Below are positions 52,160 through 62,336 of a DNA stretch of 64,000 nucleotides, piece after piece; the first letter of the stretch is position 1; every line of letters starts with the position of its first letter. The DNA is from Actinokineospora auranticolor. GTDB lineage: Bacteria; Actinomycetota; Actinomycetes; Mycobacteriales; Pseudonocardiaceae. The translations under genes and the position numbers were made by a program. Under the pieces are notes generated by a model. That model did not search any database, had not been told where the DNA came from, and saw only the letters and a list, made by a program, of their open reading frames with translations. The stretch lies in NCBI RefSeq assembly GCF_002934265.1, contig NZ_PTIX01000001.1, positions 496,001-560,000 of the forward strand. Direction: 5' to 3'.

Positions 52160-52882
52160 TCAGACGAGCAGCTGTCCACCGTCGACCGGCAGGCTGGTGC
52201 CGGTGATGTGCGCGGCGTCGTCACCCGCGAGGAACACCACGGCGGCCGCGACCTGCTCCACGGGAGCCAGTTGTCGCAGCGGGATCCGGCTCAGCCAGGC
52301 CTCGCGCGCGGGCGAGCCCTCGGGCAGGCCCATGGCCAGCATCGGGGTCAGCACCGGGCCGGGGGCCACGGCGTTGACCCGGATCCCGTTCTCCGCCAGC
52401 TCGATGGCGGCCCAGCGGGTCAGCGCGTCGACGGCGGCCTTGCTGCTCTCGTAGCCGCCCATGCCCGGCGTGGGCTGGCGACCGCCGATGGAGGACAGGT
52501 TCACCACGACGCCGCGCACCCCCCCGTCGATCATCCGGCGGGCGACCTGCTGCGTCATCAGGAATGTGCCCTGCACGTTCACCTGGAGGATGCGCAGCAT
52601 GTCGGCGGCGGGCAGGTCGAGCAAGCGGCCGTGGATCGCGAGCAGCCCGGCGTTGTTGACCAGGACATCGATCCGGCCGACCTCGTCGAGTGCGCGGGAA
52701 ATCGACTCGTCGTCGGTGATGTCCAAGGTCACGCCGCGCACACCGAGTTCGGTCGCGGCGTCTTCTACGCCGTGTACGTCGGCGATCACGACCTGGTCAC
52801 CGGTGGCGTGGAACGCGGCGGCGATCGCGCGGCCGATGCCGCCCGCCCCTCCGGTAACGAGCACGGTGCGGGCAGAGGTCAT
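52160..52882 (-). CDS. Short-chain dehydrogenase/reductase in the catabolic block
   Basis: The 240-residue classical SDR has TGGAGGIGRAIA for cofactor binding, NNAG, the Ser in LSSIGGRQ, YESSK as catalytic Tyr-Lys, and APGPVLTPM. It is monocistronic, closed by a hairpin. It carries the shared TCTACG site in its promoter. It probably oxidises a hydroxyl group on a pathway intermediate. Confidence 0.88.
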   Translation of the reverse strand: MTSARTVLVTGGAGGIGRAIAAAFHATGDQVVIADVHGVEDAATELGVRGVTLDITDDESISRALDEVGRIDVLVNNAGLLAIHGRLLDLPAADMLRILQVNVQGTFLMTQQVARRMIDGGVRGVVVNLSSIGGRQPTPGMGGYESSKAAVDALTRWAAIELAENGIRVNAVAPGPVLTPMLAMGLPEGSPAREAWLSRIPLRQLAPVEQVAAAVVFLAGDDAAHITGTSLPVDGGQLLV

Positions 52883-52916
52883 CGTTGGTTCCTCTCGGCC
52901 GAGGCGTTCGGGTCAG

Positions 52917-52930
52917 TATACAAGCGTAGA
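52917..52930. promoter_or_regulatory. TCTACG operator-like site, SDR promoter
   Basis: On the minus strand TCTACGCTTGTATA runs into the probable -10 (TATACT). It matches the palindrome TCTACGATCGTAGA at 11 of 14 positions. Confidence 0.6.
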
Positions 52931-53123
52931 AAATAAACCGCCTGATCCACAAGGGGATCCGGTCGGGTCCAGGGTTGCGGTTCGGTTTCGCCCCAGGGTG
53001 CGCCCCGGTCGCGACCCGCGCAGGCGGAGGTCGGGTGACCGGGTGTCGGGGCTTCCACGGAAGCACGGGTGGGTGTCATCCGACTGGGTGGATCTTGTCG
53101 GTGGCAGGTATCCGACGATCTTG

Positions 53124-53196
53124 GCTGTAACGTTTTGCGTGCCGCGATGCCGATTCGTGACTTTACTGTTGTCATTCGTGACTTCGTCGCTGTAAC
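53124..53196. repeat. Nested direct repeats in the 585-base SDR/ABC divergent region
   Basis: ATTCGTGACTT occurs at 53153 and 53174, spaced 21 bases (two helical turns). GCTGTAAC flanks them at 53124 and 53189. They lie 130-200 bases upstream of the ABC promoter. No gene is visible in 52883-53467. Confidence 0.5.
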
Positions 53197-53321
53197 ACTC
53201 GACCTGACCACGGCGAACAGCGGCATAAGACCTGGAAAACCCGTTTCATATACGATTTTCTCCCCACCCCCCGCGGACTGAGGGCCAGTAACCTCCGAGA
53301 AAACTCCTGGTCGTCAAACCG

Positions 53322-53349
53322 TTGATTTTTTTGCCGACGAACGTAGACT
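53322..53349 (+). promoter_or_regulatory. Promoter and TCTACG site of the ABC importer operon
   Basis: TTGATT (53322-53327) and TAGACT (53344-53349) are 16 bases apart. CCGACGAACGTAGA (53334-53347), the reverse complement of TCTACGTTCGTCGG, covers the spacer and -10 and matches the palindrome at 11 of 14 positions. Confidence 0.65.
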
Positions 53350-53467
53350 ATCCCGCACCACGGTGAGCCAGGTCTCACTTATCGATCTACATGCTCGAGG
53401 CGAGGACCAGCCCGCGCTAGCGGCGCGTGTCCCCCACCGGCAGTCCATCACCCGAGAGAGGGACTTG

Positions 53468-55018
53468 ATGACGAGGACTCGGACAGCGGCGGCTCTGGTC
53501 GCGACCGCGGTCGCGGCAGCCACCGCACTGGCCGGATGTACCGGCGCGACCCCCACCACCTCCGGTGGCGGCACCGGCGGCGGCGGTACCGGCGCCCAGA
53601 TCAACGACCTTAAGGCGGGCGTCTTCCTCGACGTCACGTCGTGGGACCCGGCCCTGGCCGACATCGGCTTCGACGGTCCGTACCTGTCGGCGGTCTACGA
53701 CCCGCTGGTGTCGCTGGACAACGCGGCCAAGCCGATCCCGGCGCTGGCCAGCAAGTGGGAGTACTCGGCGGACAAGCTCACGCTGACGATGGACCTGCGC
53801 ACCGGCGTGAAGTTCGACGACGGCCAGGCGTTCGACGCCAAGGCGGCGGTCGCGAACATCAAGCACCTCAAGGCGGGCGCGCGCTCCGGCCAGGCGTACC
53901 TCAACGTCGCCGACGTCACCGCCAAGGACGACGACACCATCGAGCTCAAGCTCTCCAAGCGCGACGACTCGCTGCTGTACTTCATGGGCCTCGGCCGCTC
54001 GTGGATGGCCTCGCCCGCCGCGATCGAGTCGGACGCGCTGGCCCAGGGCCCGGTCGGCTCCGGCCCGTACACGTTCGACAAGGGCGCCTCCGCGCCGCAG
54101 TCGCAGTACGTGTTCAAGAAGAAGGAAAACCACTGGGACAGCGCGACGTTCCCGTTCCCCAACGTCACGCTGTTCCCGATCACCGACCAGACCGCGAGCT
54201 TCAACGCGATGCAGGGCGGCCAGCTGAACATGCAGTTCGCCAACGCGGCGAACAACGCCAAGGCCAAGGAGGCGAACTGGAACATCGCGTCCAAGCCGTC
54301 GTCGTGGGTCGGCGTGCAGTTCGCGGACCGCACCGGCACCCAGGTCAAGGCCCTCGGTGAGCAGAAGGTCCGCCAGGCCATCGCCTACGCGTTCGACTCC
54401 GCGGGCATCCTCTCCGCCGTCGGCAACAACTCCGGCACCGCCACCAACCAGCTGTGGCCGGTTGACGGCAAGGTCTACGACAAGTCGATGGACGACAAGT
54501 ACAAGACCGACATGGCCAAGGCCAAGGCGCTGCTGGCCGAGGCGGGCTACGCCCAGGGCTTCAGCGTGAAGATGCCGATGTCGCCGATCTTCCAGGCGTG
54601 GCAGCCCGCCGCGAACCAGACCTTCGGTGAGCTGGGCATCAAGGTCGAGTGGGTCGACATGGCCATGCCCGACTACCAGAAGAACGCCCCGACCTACCCG
54701 ATGTTCCTCGCCGTGATCGCCATGAGCGGCAACGACATGGCCACCCTGTCCGACCAGGTCACCACCTCCCAGTGGTACAACCCGAACCCGTCGGTGGACA
54801 AGTTCCCCGAGGTCAAGGCCCTGGTCGACCAGGTGGAGAAGGCCGACGAGGCGCAGCAGACCGACCTGCTCAAGCAGCTCAACACCAAGCTCGTCGACCT
54901 CGCGTGGTGGGACGTCTGGTACCAGGCGGACAACACCTACTACAGCGTTCAGGGCATCAAGGTGCAGCCGGTCACCGGCATGATGTTCCCGACCCTGCGG
55001 TTCATCCAGCGCGGCTGA
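53468..55018 (+). CDS. Opp/Dpp-type ABC transporter substrate-binding lipoprotein
   Basis: The 516-residue SBP_bac_5 protein has a lipoprotein signal ending TALAGC (Cys24), a Gly/Thr-rich linker, and the family's fold (FLDVTSWDPALADIGFDGPYL, DPLVSLDN). It captures oligopeptides or other elongated solutes for import. GAGAGGGA precedes ATG 53468. A stem-loop after the gene probably stabilises its message relative to the permease genes. Its promoter carries the shared operator. Confidence 0.92.
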   Translation: MTRTRTAAALVATAVAAATALAGCTGATPTTSGGGTGGGGTGAQINDLKAGVFLDVTSWDPALADIGFDGPYLSAVYDPLVSLDNAAKPIPALASKWEYSADKLTLTMDLRTGVKFDDGQAFDAKAAVANIKHLKAGARSGQAYLNVADVTAKDDDTIELKLSKRDDSLLYFMGLGRSWMASPAAIESDALAQGPVGSGPYTFDKGASAPQSQYVFKKKENHWDSATFPFPNVTLFPITDQTASFNAMQGGQLNMQFANAANNAKAKEANWNIASKPSSWVGVQFADRTGTQVKALGEQKVRQAIAYAFDSAGILSAVGNNSGTATNQLWPVDGKVYDKSMDDKYKTDMAKAKALLAEAGYAQGFSVKMPMSPIFQAWQPAANQTFGELGIKVEWVDMAMPDYQKNAPTYPMFLAVIAMSGNDMATLSDQVTTSQWYNPNPSVDKFPEVKALVDQVEKADEAQQTDLLKQLNTKLVDLAWWDVWYQADNTYYSVQGIKVQPVTGMMFPTLRFIQRG

Positions 55019-55032
55019 CCCCACCAGTTGCT

Positions 55033-55071
55033 CCGGCGGCCCGCCCACCCCAGGGTGGGCGGGCCCGCCGG
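55033..55071 (+). terminator. Intercistronic stem-loop after the binding-protein gene
   Basis: An 18-base stem (starting CCGGCGGCCC) with one bulged C and loop CA separates the binding-protein and permease genes. Such elements usually raise the level of the binding protein over the membrane parts. Confidence 0.65.
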
Positions 55072-55087
55072 TGAGGAGCCGAGACTT

Positions 55088-56029
55088 ATGTTTTCCTTCA
55101 TCGCCAAACGCCTGGTGTCGGGGATCGTCCTGCTGTTCGTCGTCGCGACCGGCACCTTCTTCCTCGCCCACGCGGCCATCGGGGACCCGACCCCCGGTCT
55201 GCTCGGCAACAGCGCCACCGCCGTCCAGCAGGACGCGCTGCGCCACAAGATCGGCGTGGACCGCCCGCTGCTCACCCAGTTCTGGGACTGGTTGTCCCAC
55301 GCCGTCACCGGTGACTTCGGCACCTCGTGGCGCACCTTCACCCCCGTCAACGCCGACCTGGCGCAGCGCCTGCCGGTGACCCTGTCCATCGTCGTGTTCG
55401 CGACGCTGCTCTCCGCGGTCTTCGGCGTCATCATCGGCGTCGCCTGCGGCCTGCGGCCCGGCAGCGTGCTCGACCGGATCCTGAAGTTCGCCTCGGTGGT
55501 GCTCTTCGCGCTGCCCGGCTACTGGGTCGCGATCGTGCTGGTCAACGTCTTCGCCCTGGGCCTCGGCTGGTTCAACGCGGTCGGCTACGTCGACCCGGTG
55601 GTCTCGGTGGGCGGCTGGATCCAGTCGATCACCCTGCCGTCCATCGCGCTGGCGCTCGGCGCGATCGTCATGGTGGCCGAACAGCTGCGCAACGGCTTCC
55701 TGGAGATCAACAACCAGGACTACGTGCGCACCCTCCGCGCGCGGGGCCTGTCCAAGGGCCGGGTCACCCGGCACGTGCTGCGCAACGCCTCCCCGGCCGC
55801 GCTCACCGTGCTGGCCATGATGTTCGTCGGCCTGCTCGGCGGCGCGATCGTCGTGGAACTGGTGTTCTACCTACCCGGCATCGGCCAGCTGACGCAGCAG
55901 TCGTCGCAGAACGGCAACATCCCCGTGCTGCTCGGCCTGACGGTGGTCACCGTCGTGTTCGTCGTCGTCATCAACTTCCTGCTCGACCTCGTGCTCGGGT
56001 GGGTCAACCCGAAGGTGCGCGACCGATGA
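55088..56029 (+). CDS. Opp/Dpp-type ABC transporter permease 1 (DppB-like)
   Basis: The 313-residue protein has six membrane helices and the DppB pattern: FIAKRLVSGIVLLFVV at the start, DPTPGLLGNSATA, and the EAA loop (YVRTLRARGLSKGRVTRHVL). Its stop overlaps the next start (ATGA). Confidence 0.9.
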   Translation: MFSFIAKRLVSGIVLLFVVATGTFFLAHAAIGDPTPGLLGNSATAVQQDALRHKIGVDRPLLTQFWDWLSHAVTGDFGTSWRTFTPVNADLAQRLPVTLSIVVFATLLSAVFGVIIGVACGLRPGSVLDRILKFASVVLFALPGYWVAIVLVNVFALGLGWFNAVGYVDPVVSVGGWIQSITLPSIALALGAIVMVAEQLRNGFLEINNQDYVRTLRARGLSKGRVTRHVLRNASPAALTVLAMMFVGLLGGAIVVELVFYLPGIGQLTQQSSQNGNIPVLLGLTVVTVVFVVVINFLLDLVLGWVNPKVRDR

Positions 56030-57857
56030 CCGCTGCCCCGTTCCCGACCAACCTGGCACCCGTCAAACGGGTCTCCCTGCTGCGGCGCTTCATGCGCAAG
56101 CCCGCGGGCGTCATCGCGCTCGTGGTCATGGTCCTGATCGTGCTGTCCGCGGTGCTCGCGCCGTGGCTGGCACCGTTCGACCCCAACCTGGTCAACTTCA
56201 AGATCACCAACGCGGGTCCGGGCAACGGCCACCTGCTCGGCGGTGACTCGGCGGGTCGCGACATCCTCAGCCGCCTGCTCTACGGCGGTCAGCTCACCCT
56301 CTTCGGCGCGCTGATCACCTGTGTCTCCGCGGTGCTGATCGGTGTCCCGGCCGGTGTGTGCTCGGGGTACTTCGGCGGCGTGACCGACCGGATCTGCACC
56401 TGGATCAGCGACGGGCTGCAGTCGATCCCCGGCCTCATCATGCTGATGGTGGTCGCGGCGGGCACCGGGCAGTCGTTCCCGGTCCTGATGGTGGTGCTGG
56501 GCCTGTTCATGGCCCCCGGCTACTTCCGGATCACCCGCGGTCGCGCGATGGCGGTCCGCAAGGAGCCCTACATCGACGCGGCCCGCGTCTCCGGCGTGAC
56601 GAACCCGCGGATCCTGCGCACGCACATGGCGCGCGCGGTGTACCCGCCGATCGTCGTGCAGTCGGCGCTGACCGCCGGTATCGCCATCGGCATGCAGGCC
56701 GGTCTGCAGTTCCTCGGCATCGGCTCCGCGCAGACGCCGTCGTGGGGCCAGATGATGGCCAACGGCATGCAGGTCATCCAGAACTACCCGCTGATCCTGC
56801 TGTGGCCGTCGATCGCGCTGGGCCTCACCATCGCGGCGCTGGCGTTCATCGGCACCACGCTGGCCGACCTGATCAGCGTGCGCGTCGAGCGGCCCACCCG
56901 GCGGATGCGGCTCAAGGCCCGGCAGCTGCTGGTGACCCCGCCCGCCACCGCCGACCTGCCCAACCGGGTCGCCAGCGGCGAGCACGCCCACCGGGTCGAG
57001 GACTGCGCGCTGCGGATCGACAACCTGCGCGTCGGGTACCCGGCCCCGGACGGGGTCAAGGAGGTCGTGCGGGGCGTGTCCCTGGACGCCGCCCCCGGTG
57101 AGGTGCTCGGCATCGTCGGCGAGTCCGGCTCCGGCAAGACGCAGACCATGTTCTCGGTGCTGGACCTGCTGCCCGCGGGCGGCACGGCCGTCGCCGACGG
57201 CATCTACGTCGGCGGCAAGGAGGTGGGCAAGCTGTCCACCACCGCGCGCGCGGCCCTGCTCGGCCGCTCGATCGGCTACGTGCCGCAGGAGCCGATGACG
57301 AACCTGGACCCCAGCTACACCATCGAGCACCAGCTCGTGGAGCCGCTGCGGCACGTCCAGGGCATGGCCAAGGAGGACGCGCGCAAGCGGGCCAGGGAGG
57401 TGCTGGTCCGGGTCGGCATCAAGGACCCGGAGCGGGTGCTCAAGTCCTACCCGCACCAGATCTCCGGCGGCATGGCGCAGCGCGTGCTCATCGCGGGCGC
57501 GGTGTCCGGGCGGCCCTCGCTGCTGGTGGCCGACGAGCCCACCACGGCGCTGGACGTCACCGTGCAGGCCGAGGTGCTCGAACTGCTGCGCGAGCTGCAG
57601 CAGGAGTACGGCATGGCGCTGGTCATCGTCACGCACAACTTCGGCGTGGTGGCCGACATCTGCGACCGCGTCGTGGTGATGAAGGACGGCCGGATCGTGG
57701 AGAGCGGGCCGGTCGAGCGGATCTTCCGCCAGCCGGAGAACCCGTACACCGCCGAGCTCATCGCCGCGTCCCTGGACGACGCCGAGGGCAGGCACGAACT
57801 GGACCGGGCGTGGGCCGGTGCCCCCGCCGCGCACGTCGGCGGAGAGGAGGACGCGCG

Positions 57858-57861
<4 letters not shown>
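56026..57861 (+). CDS. Fused Opp/Dpp permease 2 (DppC-like) and ATP-binding protein (DppD-like)
   Basis: The 611-residue protein joins a DppC-type permease (residues 1-295; DSAGRDILSRLLYGG, EAA loop around AARVSGVTNPRILRTH) to a DppD-type ATPase (about 325-600; Walker A GESGSGKT, signature ISGGMAQR, Walker B VADEPTTALD). The two are normally separate genes. The linker region ends with HRVEDCALRIDNL. The start overlaps the upstream permease and the stop overlaps the downstream ATPase gene. Confidence 0.9.
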
Positions 57862-58697
<836 letters not shown>

Positions 58698-58742
58698 GCA
58701 GGGTCCTGAGACGGCCTGCACAGGCCATTGGAGTGAGCTGCC

Positions 58743-59333
58743 ATGCCGAAGGTCATCGACCATGATCAGCGGCGTCGGGAGATCGTCGAGGTGTCCAAGA
58801 AGCTGATCGCCGAGGGCGGGTTCGAGGCGGCGACGATGCGCAGCATCGTCACCGCCGCGGGCTTCGCCAACGGCGCGCTCAAGCACTACTTCGCGGGCAA
58901 GGACGGGATCATCTCGGCGACGTTCCAGAGCGTGCTGGAGGACACCGCGACGCGGATGTCCGAACTGGACCCCGACCTGGGTCCGGTGGAGGCGCTGCAC
59001 GGGTTCGTCGCGGCCGCGATGCCGCTGGTGCCGGAGCAGATCACCTCGGCGCGGATCCTGCTGGTGCTGTGGGGCCACTCCGTCGCCAACCCCGACCTGG
59101 CCCGGCAGTACCGGGAGCTGCTGGTGACCTGGCGCGCCGAGCTGTGCAGGCGCATCGCCGCGGCGACGAGCGAGGACACCGACCCGGAATCGGCCGCGGT
59201 CGGGGTGCTCGCCGACGAGATCATCTCGGTGACCATCGGGGCCAACGTGGCCAGTCTGATGCACCCGGTGGGCGCTCTCGTCGAGCGCTACACCGAGTAC
59301 GTCGACAATCTGATGAAGCGAATCGCCGGATAG
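58743..59333 (+). CDS. TetR-family regulator, probable controller of the catabolic block
   Basis: The 196-residue regulator has a TetR helix-turn-helix (FEAATMRSIVTAAGFANGAL then KHYFAGKDGI) and a helical ligand domain with a BetI-like C-terminus. It follows the ABC operon by 45 bases and is 47 bases before the hydrolase. The TCTACG palindrome precedes the hydrolase and related sites precede three other operons in the block, which makes this protein their likely regulator. Confidence 0.85.
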   Translation: MPKVIDHDQRRREIVEVSKKLIAEGGFEAATMRSIVTAAGFANGALKHYFAGKDGIISATFQSVLEDTATRMSELDPDLGPVEALHGFVAAAMPLVPEQITSARILLVLWGHSVANPDLARQYRELLVTWRAELCRRIAAATSEDTDPESAAVGVLADEIISVTIGANVASLMHPVGALVERYTEYVDNLMKRIAG

Positions 59334-59366
59334 GGTGGAAACACTGGACCCATAACGGGTTTTGCG

Positions 59367-59380
59367 TCTACGATCGTAGA
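59367..59380. promoter_or_regulatory. Perfect palindrome TCTACGATCGTAGA, operator of the hydrolase gene
   Basis: A perfect 14-base palindrome immediately before ATG 59381. The gene lacks a ribosome-binding site and may be leaderless, so the operator would overlap the -10 and start. Confidence 0.7.
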
Positions 59381-60112
59381 ATGACCAGTGTTTCCGCCCT
59401 GCCGACCACCCGGACCCAGCCGACCGCCGAGGTGTCCGGCCCGCCCGTGGTGCTGATCCACGGCTTCGCCGCCAGCGGCGAGCGCGACTGGCCCGCCGAG
59501 CGCTGGGCCGAGCCGCTGGCCGCCGCCGGTCGCGAGACCGTCGTGGTGCACCTGCCCGGCCACGCGGGCGGCCCGGCCGTCGAGTCGGTCGACGAGGTGA
59601 CCACCGCCCACCTGCTCCAGCGCATCGCCGCCGCCGTCGGTGACGCCGAGGTGGACGTCGTGGGCTACTCGCTGGGCGGGCGCCTGGCCTGGGACCTCGT
59701 CGCCAGTGGCGCGGTGCGGGCCCGCAAGCTCGTGCTGGGCGGCGTGAGCCCGATGGAGCCGTTCGCGGTCGTCGACCTCGCCGCCGCGCGTGCCGCGGTC
59801 GCGGGCGGACCGCAGCCGTCGGACATGCTCACCGGCATCATCACCAGCATGGTCGCCGCGCCCGGGCAGGACGGCGAGTCGCTGCTCAAGCTGGTCGAGG
59901 GCCTGGCCAGGGAGCCGTTCGACCCGAACGCCACCGCCCCCGCCGTGCCGACGCTGTTCCTCGCGGGCGAGGAGGACCCGATGTCGCAGGGCGTCGAGCA
60001 CCTGGTCGGTCGGGTCGAGGGCGCCGAGGTCAAGAAGGTGTCGGGCGACCACATCGGCGCCCTCACCGGTGACGAACTGCGTGCCGAGGTTTTCGCTTTC
60101 CTCGGGATCTGA
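59381..60112 (+). CDS. Alpha/beta hydrolase
   Basis: The 243-residue hydrolase has the oxyanion segment VVLIHGFAASG, nucleophile Ser in VVGYSLGGRLAWD, acid residue in LFLAGEEDP and catalytic His in SGDHIGAL. The fold fits carboxylesterase/thioesterase-like hydrolases. The start is directly after a palindrome with no Shine-Dalgarno site, suggesting a leaderless transcript. It is monocistronic and ends at a strong hairpin. It is a third ester/amide hydrolase under the shared operator. Confidence 0.88.
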   Translation: MTSVSALPTTRTQPTAEVSGPPVVLIHGFAASGERDWPAERWAEPLAAAGRETVVVHLPGHAGGPAVESVDEVTTAHLLQRIAAAVGDAEVDVVGYSLGGRLAWDLVASGAVRARKLVLGGVSPMEPFAVVDLAAARAAVAGGPQPSDMLTGIITSMVAAPGQDGESLLKLVEGLAREPFDPNATAPAVPTLFLAGEEDPMSQGVEHLVGRVEGAEVKKVSGDHIGALTGDELRAEVFAFLGI

Positions 60113-60126
60113 TGAGGTGAAATACC

Positions 60127-60165
60127 CACTGACCCCCGCCGGGATTGTCCCGGCGGGGGTCAGTG
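60127..60165. terminator. Bidirectional terminator between hydrolase and protease genes
   Basis: An 18-base perfect stem (CACTGACCCCCGCCGGGA) with loop TTG between two convergent genes. Confidence 0.9.
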
Positions 60166-60187
60166 GTCTTTGTTGCCGGTTACCGGA

Positions 60188-60991
60188 TTACCTCGGTAGC
60201 GCGCATCCCGGCAGGGTCAGGTTGAACTGGTTCCCAGTGGTGATGCACTTCGGGATGTCGTAGGTCTCCTGGGCGTACCCGATGCCCGACCGCACGGTGA
60301 CCTGTCCGGTCTGCGAGACCTCGCAGGGGTTGTTCTGCGTGCAGCGCTGGCCGCTCTCGTTGATCGTGTTGTTCACGCCAACGACCCGGCCGGAGCCGTC
60401 GATGACCGGGGAGCCGGAGGTCCCGCCGATCACGTTGCAGGAGCGGGTGTAGCGGATCGAGTCCTTCCACGTCCAACTGCCCTCGCGCAGCGTGTAGGCG
60501 AACCCGTCGACGGAGCAGGAGTAGACCCGCTTCCAGTAGCCGGACACGACCTGGATGCTCGCGCCCTGCGTCGGGTGGGTGTCCAGCATCGGCAGCGCCC
60601 GGGTGCGGTACTGCGACTGGATCTGCGCGTAGGTGGCGCTGAGCTGGTAGAACGCCGCGTCGGTGTTCTTCATGGTGGCGTAGGCCAGCTTCGTGGCCCG
60701 CAGCGTGCCCAGCGACGACCCGGACGGGCCCAGCAGCGTGAACGTGCGGCTGGAGGCCTGGTTGACGATGACCTCGTTGGCCCCCATCAGCTTCACGCAG
60801 TGCCCGTTGGTCAGCACCAGCGCCGGGTCGCTGTCGGCGGCGGCCGGGGGCCGCACCACGGACCCGGAGCAGTTGTCGAGCGCCACGATCGCGGAGAAGT
60901 CGGCGTACGCCTGCTCCTGCGCCTGCGCGGGAACGGCCAGCGCCGCCCCCGCCAGCGCGGTGGCGACGACGGCCACCATTCTCTTGAGCAT
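60188..60991 (-). CDS. Secreted trypsin-like serine protease
   Basis: The 267-residue protein has a signal peptide (1-24, ending PAQA) and a chymotrypsin fold with His64 (TNGHCV), Asp111 (NTDAAF) and Ser194 (GTSGSPV). Several Cys pairs are present (NNPCEV, RSCNVIGG). It starts at ATG 60991 behind GGAAGGAA. It has no propeptide of the alpha-lytic type, so it resembles the short trypsin-like proteases of actinomycetes. Function is likely extracellular proteolysis. Confidence 0.88.
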   Translation of the reverse strand: MLKRMVAVVATALAGAALAVPAQAQEQAYADFSAIVALDNCSGSVVRPPAAADSDPALVLTNGHCVKLMGANEVIVNQASSRTFTLLGPSGSSLGTLRATKLAYATMKNTDAAFYQLSATYAQIQSQYRTRALPMLDTHPTQGASIQVVSGYWKRVYSCSVDGFAYTLREGSWTWKDSIRYTRSCNVIGGTSGSPVIDGSGRVVGVNNTINESGQRCTQNNPCEVSQTGQVTVRSGIGYAQETYDIPKCITTGNQFNLTLPGCALPR

Positions 60992-61136
60992 GGAAATTCC
61001 TTCCGGTAGCAGGGATACCACCGGAAGGATCGACGCCCCTCCATTCACTCACCACCTCCATTCGGGTGGGAATAATCAACCGAGAACGGGCGATTTCGAA
61101 CGGTTTATCGCCTATTGTTCTTTCTCGTGGATAGGA

Positions 61137-61168
61137 ACCGGGCCGGTCCCCGGGGGAACCGGCCCGGT
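61137..61168. terminator. Hairpin terminator after the small secreted-protein gene
   Basis: ACCGGGCCGGT and ACCGGCCCGGT pair around CCCCGGGGGA, 15 bases beyond the stop codon of the minus-strand gene at 61183. The rest of the 60992-61182 gap is the A+T-richer leader of the protease gene. Confidence 0.7.
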
Positions 61169-61182
61169 CGTTGTCCGCCGGG

Positions 61183-61485
61183 TCAGGGGCAGGCCACCTC
61201 GAAGGTGGCCTCGTGCGTGGCGGAGACGCTGCTGCCCCAGTTGCCGAGCACGTCCTTCATCTGGACGCCGTAGTACGAATGCAGCCGCCAGGAACCCGGC
61301 TGACTCTTCATCCGGCGGTTCTCGGCGCCGTTGTAGTCCACCCACTCGCCGCCGCAGTGCGGTTCGACGATGGTGCGGGGCGTCGCGGGGCTCTCGGCGC
61401 CCGCGGTGGTCGGGGTGAACAGCGCGGCGAGGGCGAAGACGCCGACGGTGAACAGGCGGCGCCAGGGTCGGCGCGAGGGGGTCAT
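61183..61485 (-). CDS. Small secreted protein
   Basis: The 100-residue protein has a basic signal peptide (RRPWRRLFTVGVFALAALFT to TAGA) and a mature part of about 70 residues with two cysteines (EPHCGGEW and the C-terminal VACP). ATG 61485 is the start that gives a sensible signal length. Family unknown. Confidence 0.65.
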   Translation of the reverse strand: MTPSRRPWRRLFTVGVFALAALFTPTTAGAESPATPRTIVEPHCGGEWVDYNGAENRRMKSQPGSWRLHSYYGVQMKDVLGNWGSSVSATHEATFEVACP

Positions 61486-61560
61486 GGTCGGATCGTGGCG
61501 AAACCGGTGATCCGATGATCTGTCCAAACCGTACAAATCACCGGGATGTGTGATGGGGGA

Positions 61561-62274
61561 CTAGAAGACGGTCAGGGCGAGCCAGTGGTCGAGCAGGGCG
61601 CGGTCGCCGGTGACCGTGACGCGGGGGTCGTCGACCGGGAGGCGGCGGTAGAGCAGCCACAGCAGGTCCGCGGTCGGGGCGGTGGCGGTGACGTCGGCTT
61701 CCCCGTCCGCGCGGTCGAAGGTGACGCCGTCGGGGGTTCGGGTGATGAGCCAGCCGGTGGTGGTGGTGGGTTTGAGGTGGAGGGTTTGGCCCGTGCCGCG
61801 CAGTTCGGCCAGGTTGGGGCGGACCGTGGTGACGGCGGGGTCGGACAGCAGGTCCAGGCACTCGGCGATGGCCTCGGCCGCCAGGTCCGCGGCGACCTCG
61901 GGGACCCCGCCCGCGGCGAGGACGGCGTCGGCGTGGTGGACCGTGGTGTCGGCGACCATGCGGCGCAGCCAGAACGCGGCCGGGCGGGGGCCGAAGAACG
62001 TCCACACGTCCCGCGGGTTCTCGGCGGCGATCAGGTCCTCCGCGCCGTCGGCCAGCCACCGCGCCCACTCGGCGGGTGGGCCGGGCTCGGCGGGCGGTTC
62101 CTGGGTGAACTGCCCGGTGCGCACGATCCCGGCCGCCCGGCGGTGGGCCTGGCCGACGTGCGCGACGAGGTCGCGCACCCGCCACTCGGGGCAGGTCGGG
62201 ACGGGGGCGTCGGGGTCGACGGCCGCCGCGGCGAGGGCGGCGGTCTGGTCGCGCAGGGCTGTGGCGAGGTCCAT
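61561..62274 (-). CDS. Maleylpyruvate isomerase-family mycothiol-dependent enzyme
   Basis: The 237-residue protein has the DinB-like mycothiol-binding N-terminal domain (TCPEWRVRDLVAHVGQAHR, and DTTVHHADAVLA with metal-binding His) and a C-terminal SCP2-like domain. The family uses mycothiol as cofactor in isomerisation or S-transfer. GGGAGGAG precedes ATG 62274. It is divergent from a MerR gene with an inverted repeat between, so the MerR probably controls it. Confidence 0.88.
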   Translation of the reverse strand: MDLATALRDQTAALAAAAVDPDAPVPTCPEWRVRDLVAHVGQAHRRAAGIVRTGQFTQEPPAEPGPPAEWARWLADGAEDLIAAENPRDVWTFFGPRPAAFWLRRMVADTTVHHADAVLAAGGVPEVAADLAAEAIAECLDLLSDPAVTTVRPNLAELRGTGQTLHLKPTTTTGWLITRTPDGVTFDRADGEADVTATAPTADLLWLLYRRLPVDDPRVTVTGDRALLDHWLALTVF

Positions 62275-62310
62275 GGTGGTGCTCCTCCCGGTTCGGTTTC
62301 CCCTACCGTA

Positions 62311-62335
62311 GGAACTCCACCGGGGTGGAGGTTCC
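62311..62335. promoter_or_regulatory. MerR-type inverted repeat in the mycothiol-enzyme/MerR divergent promoter
   Basis: GGAAC-TCCACC and GGTGGA-G-GTTCC face each other with a two-base centre, just before the MerR start at 62337. The earlier GTG (62325) falls inside the repeat. Confidence 0.6.
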
Positions 62336-62336
62336 A

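Noticed and set aside
53417-55774. 785-residue minus-strand frame opposite the ABC genes
   Set aside because: Shadow of the substrate-binding and permease genes; no domain and a Val/Arg/Gly-rich composition.
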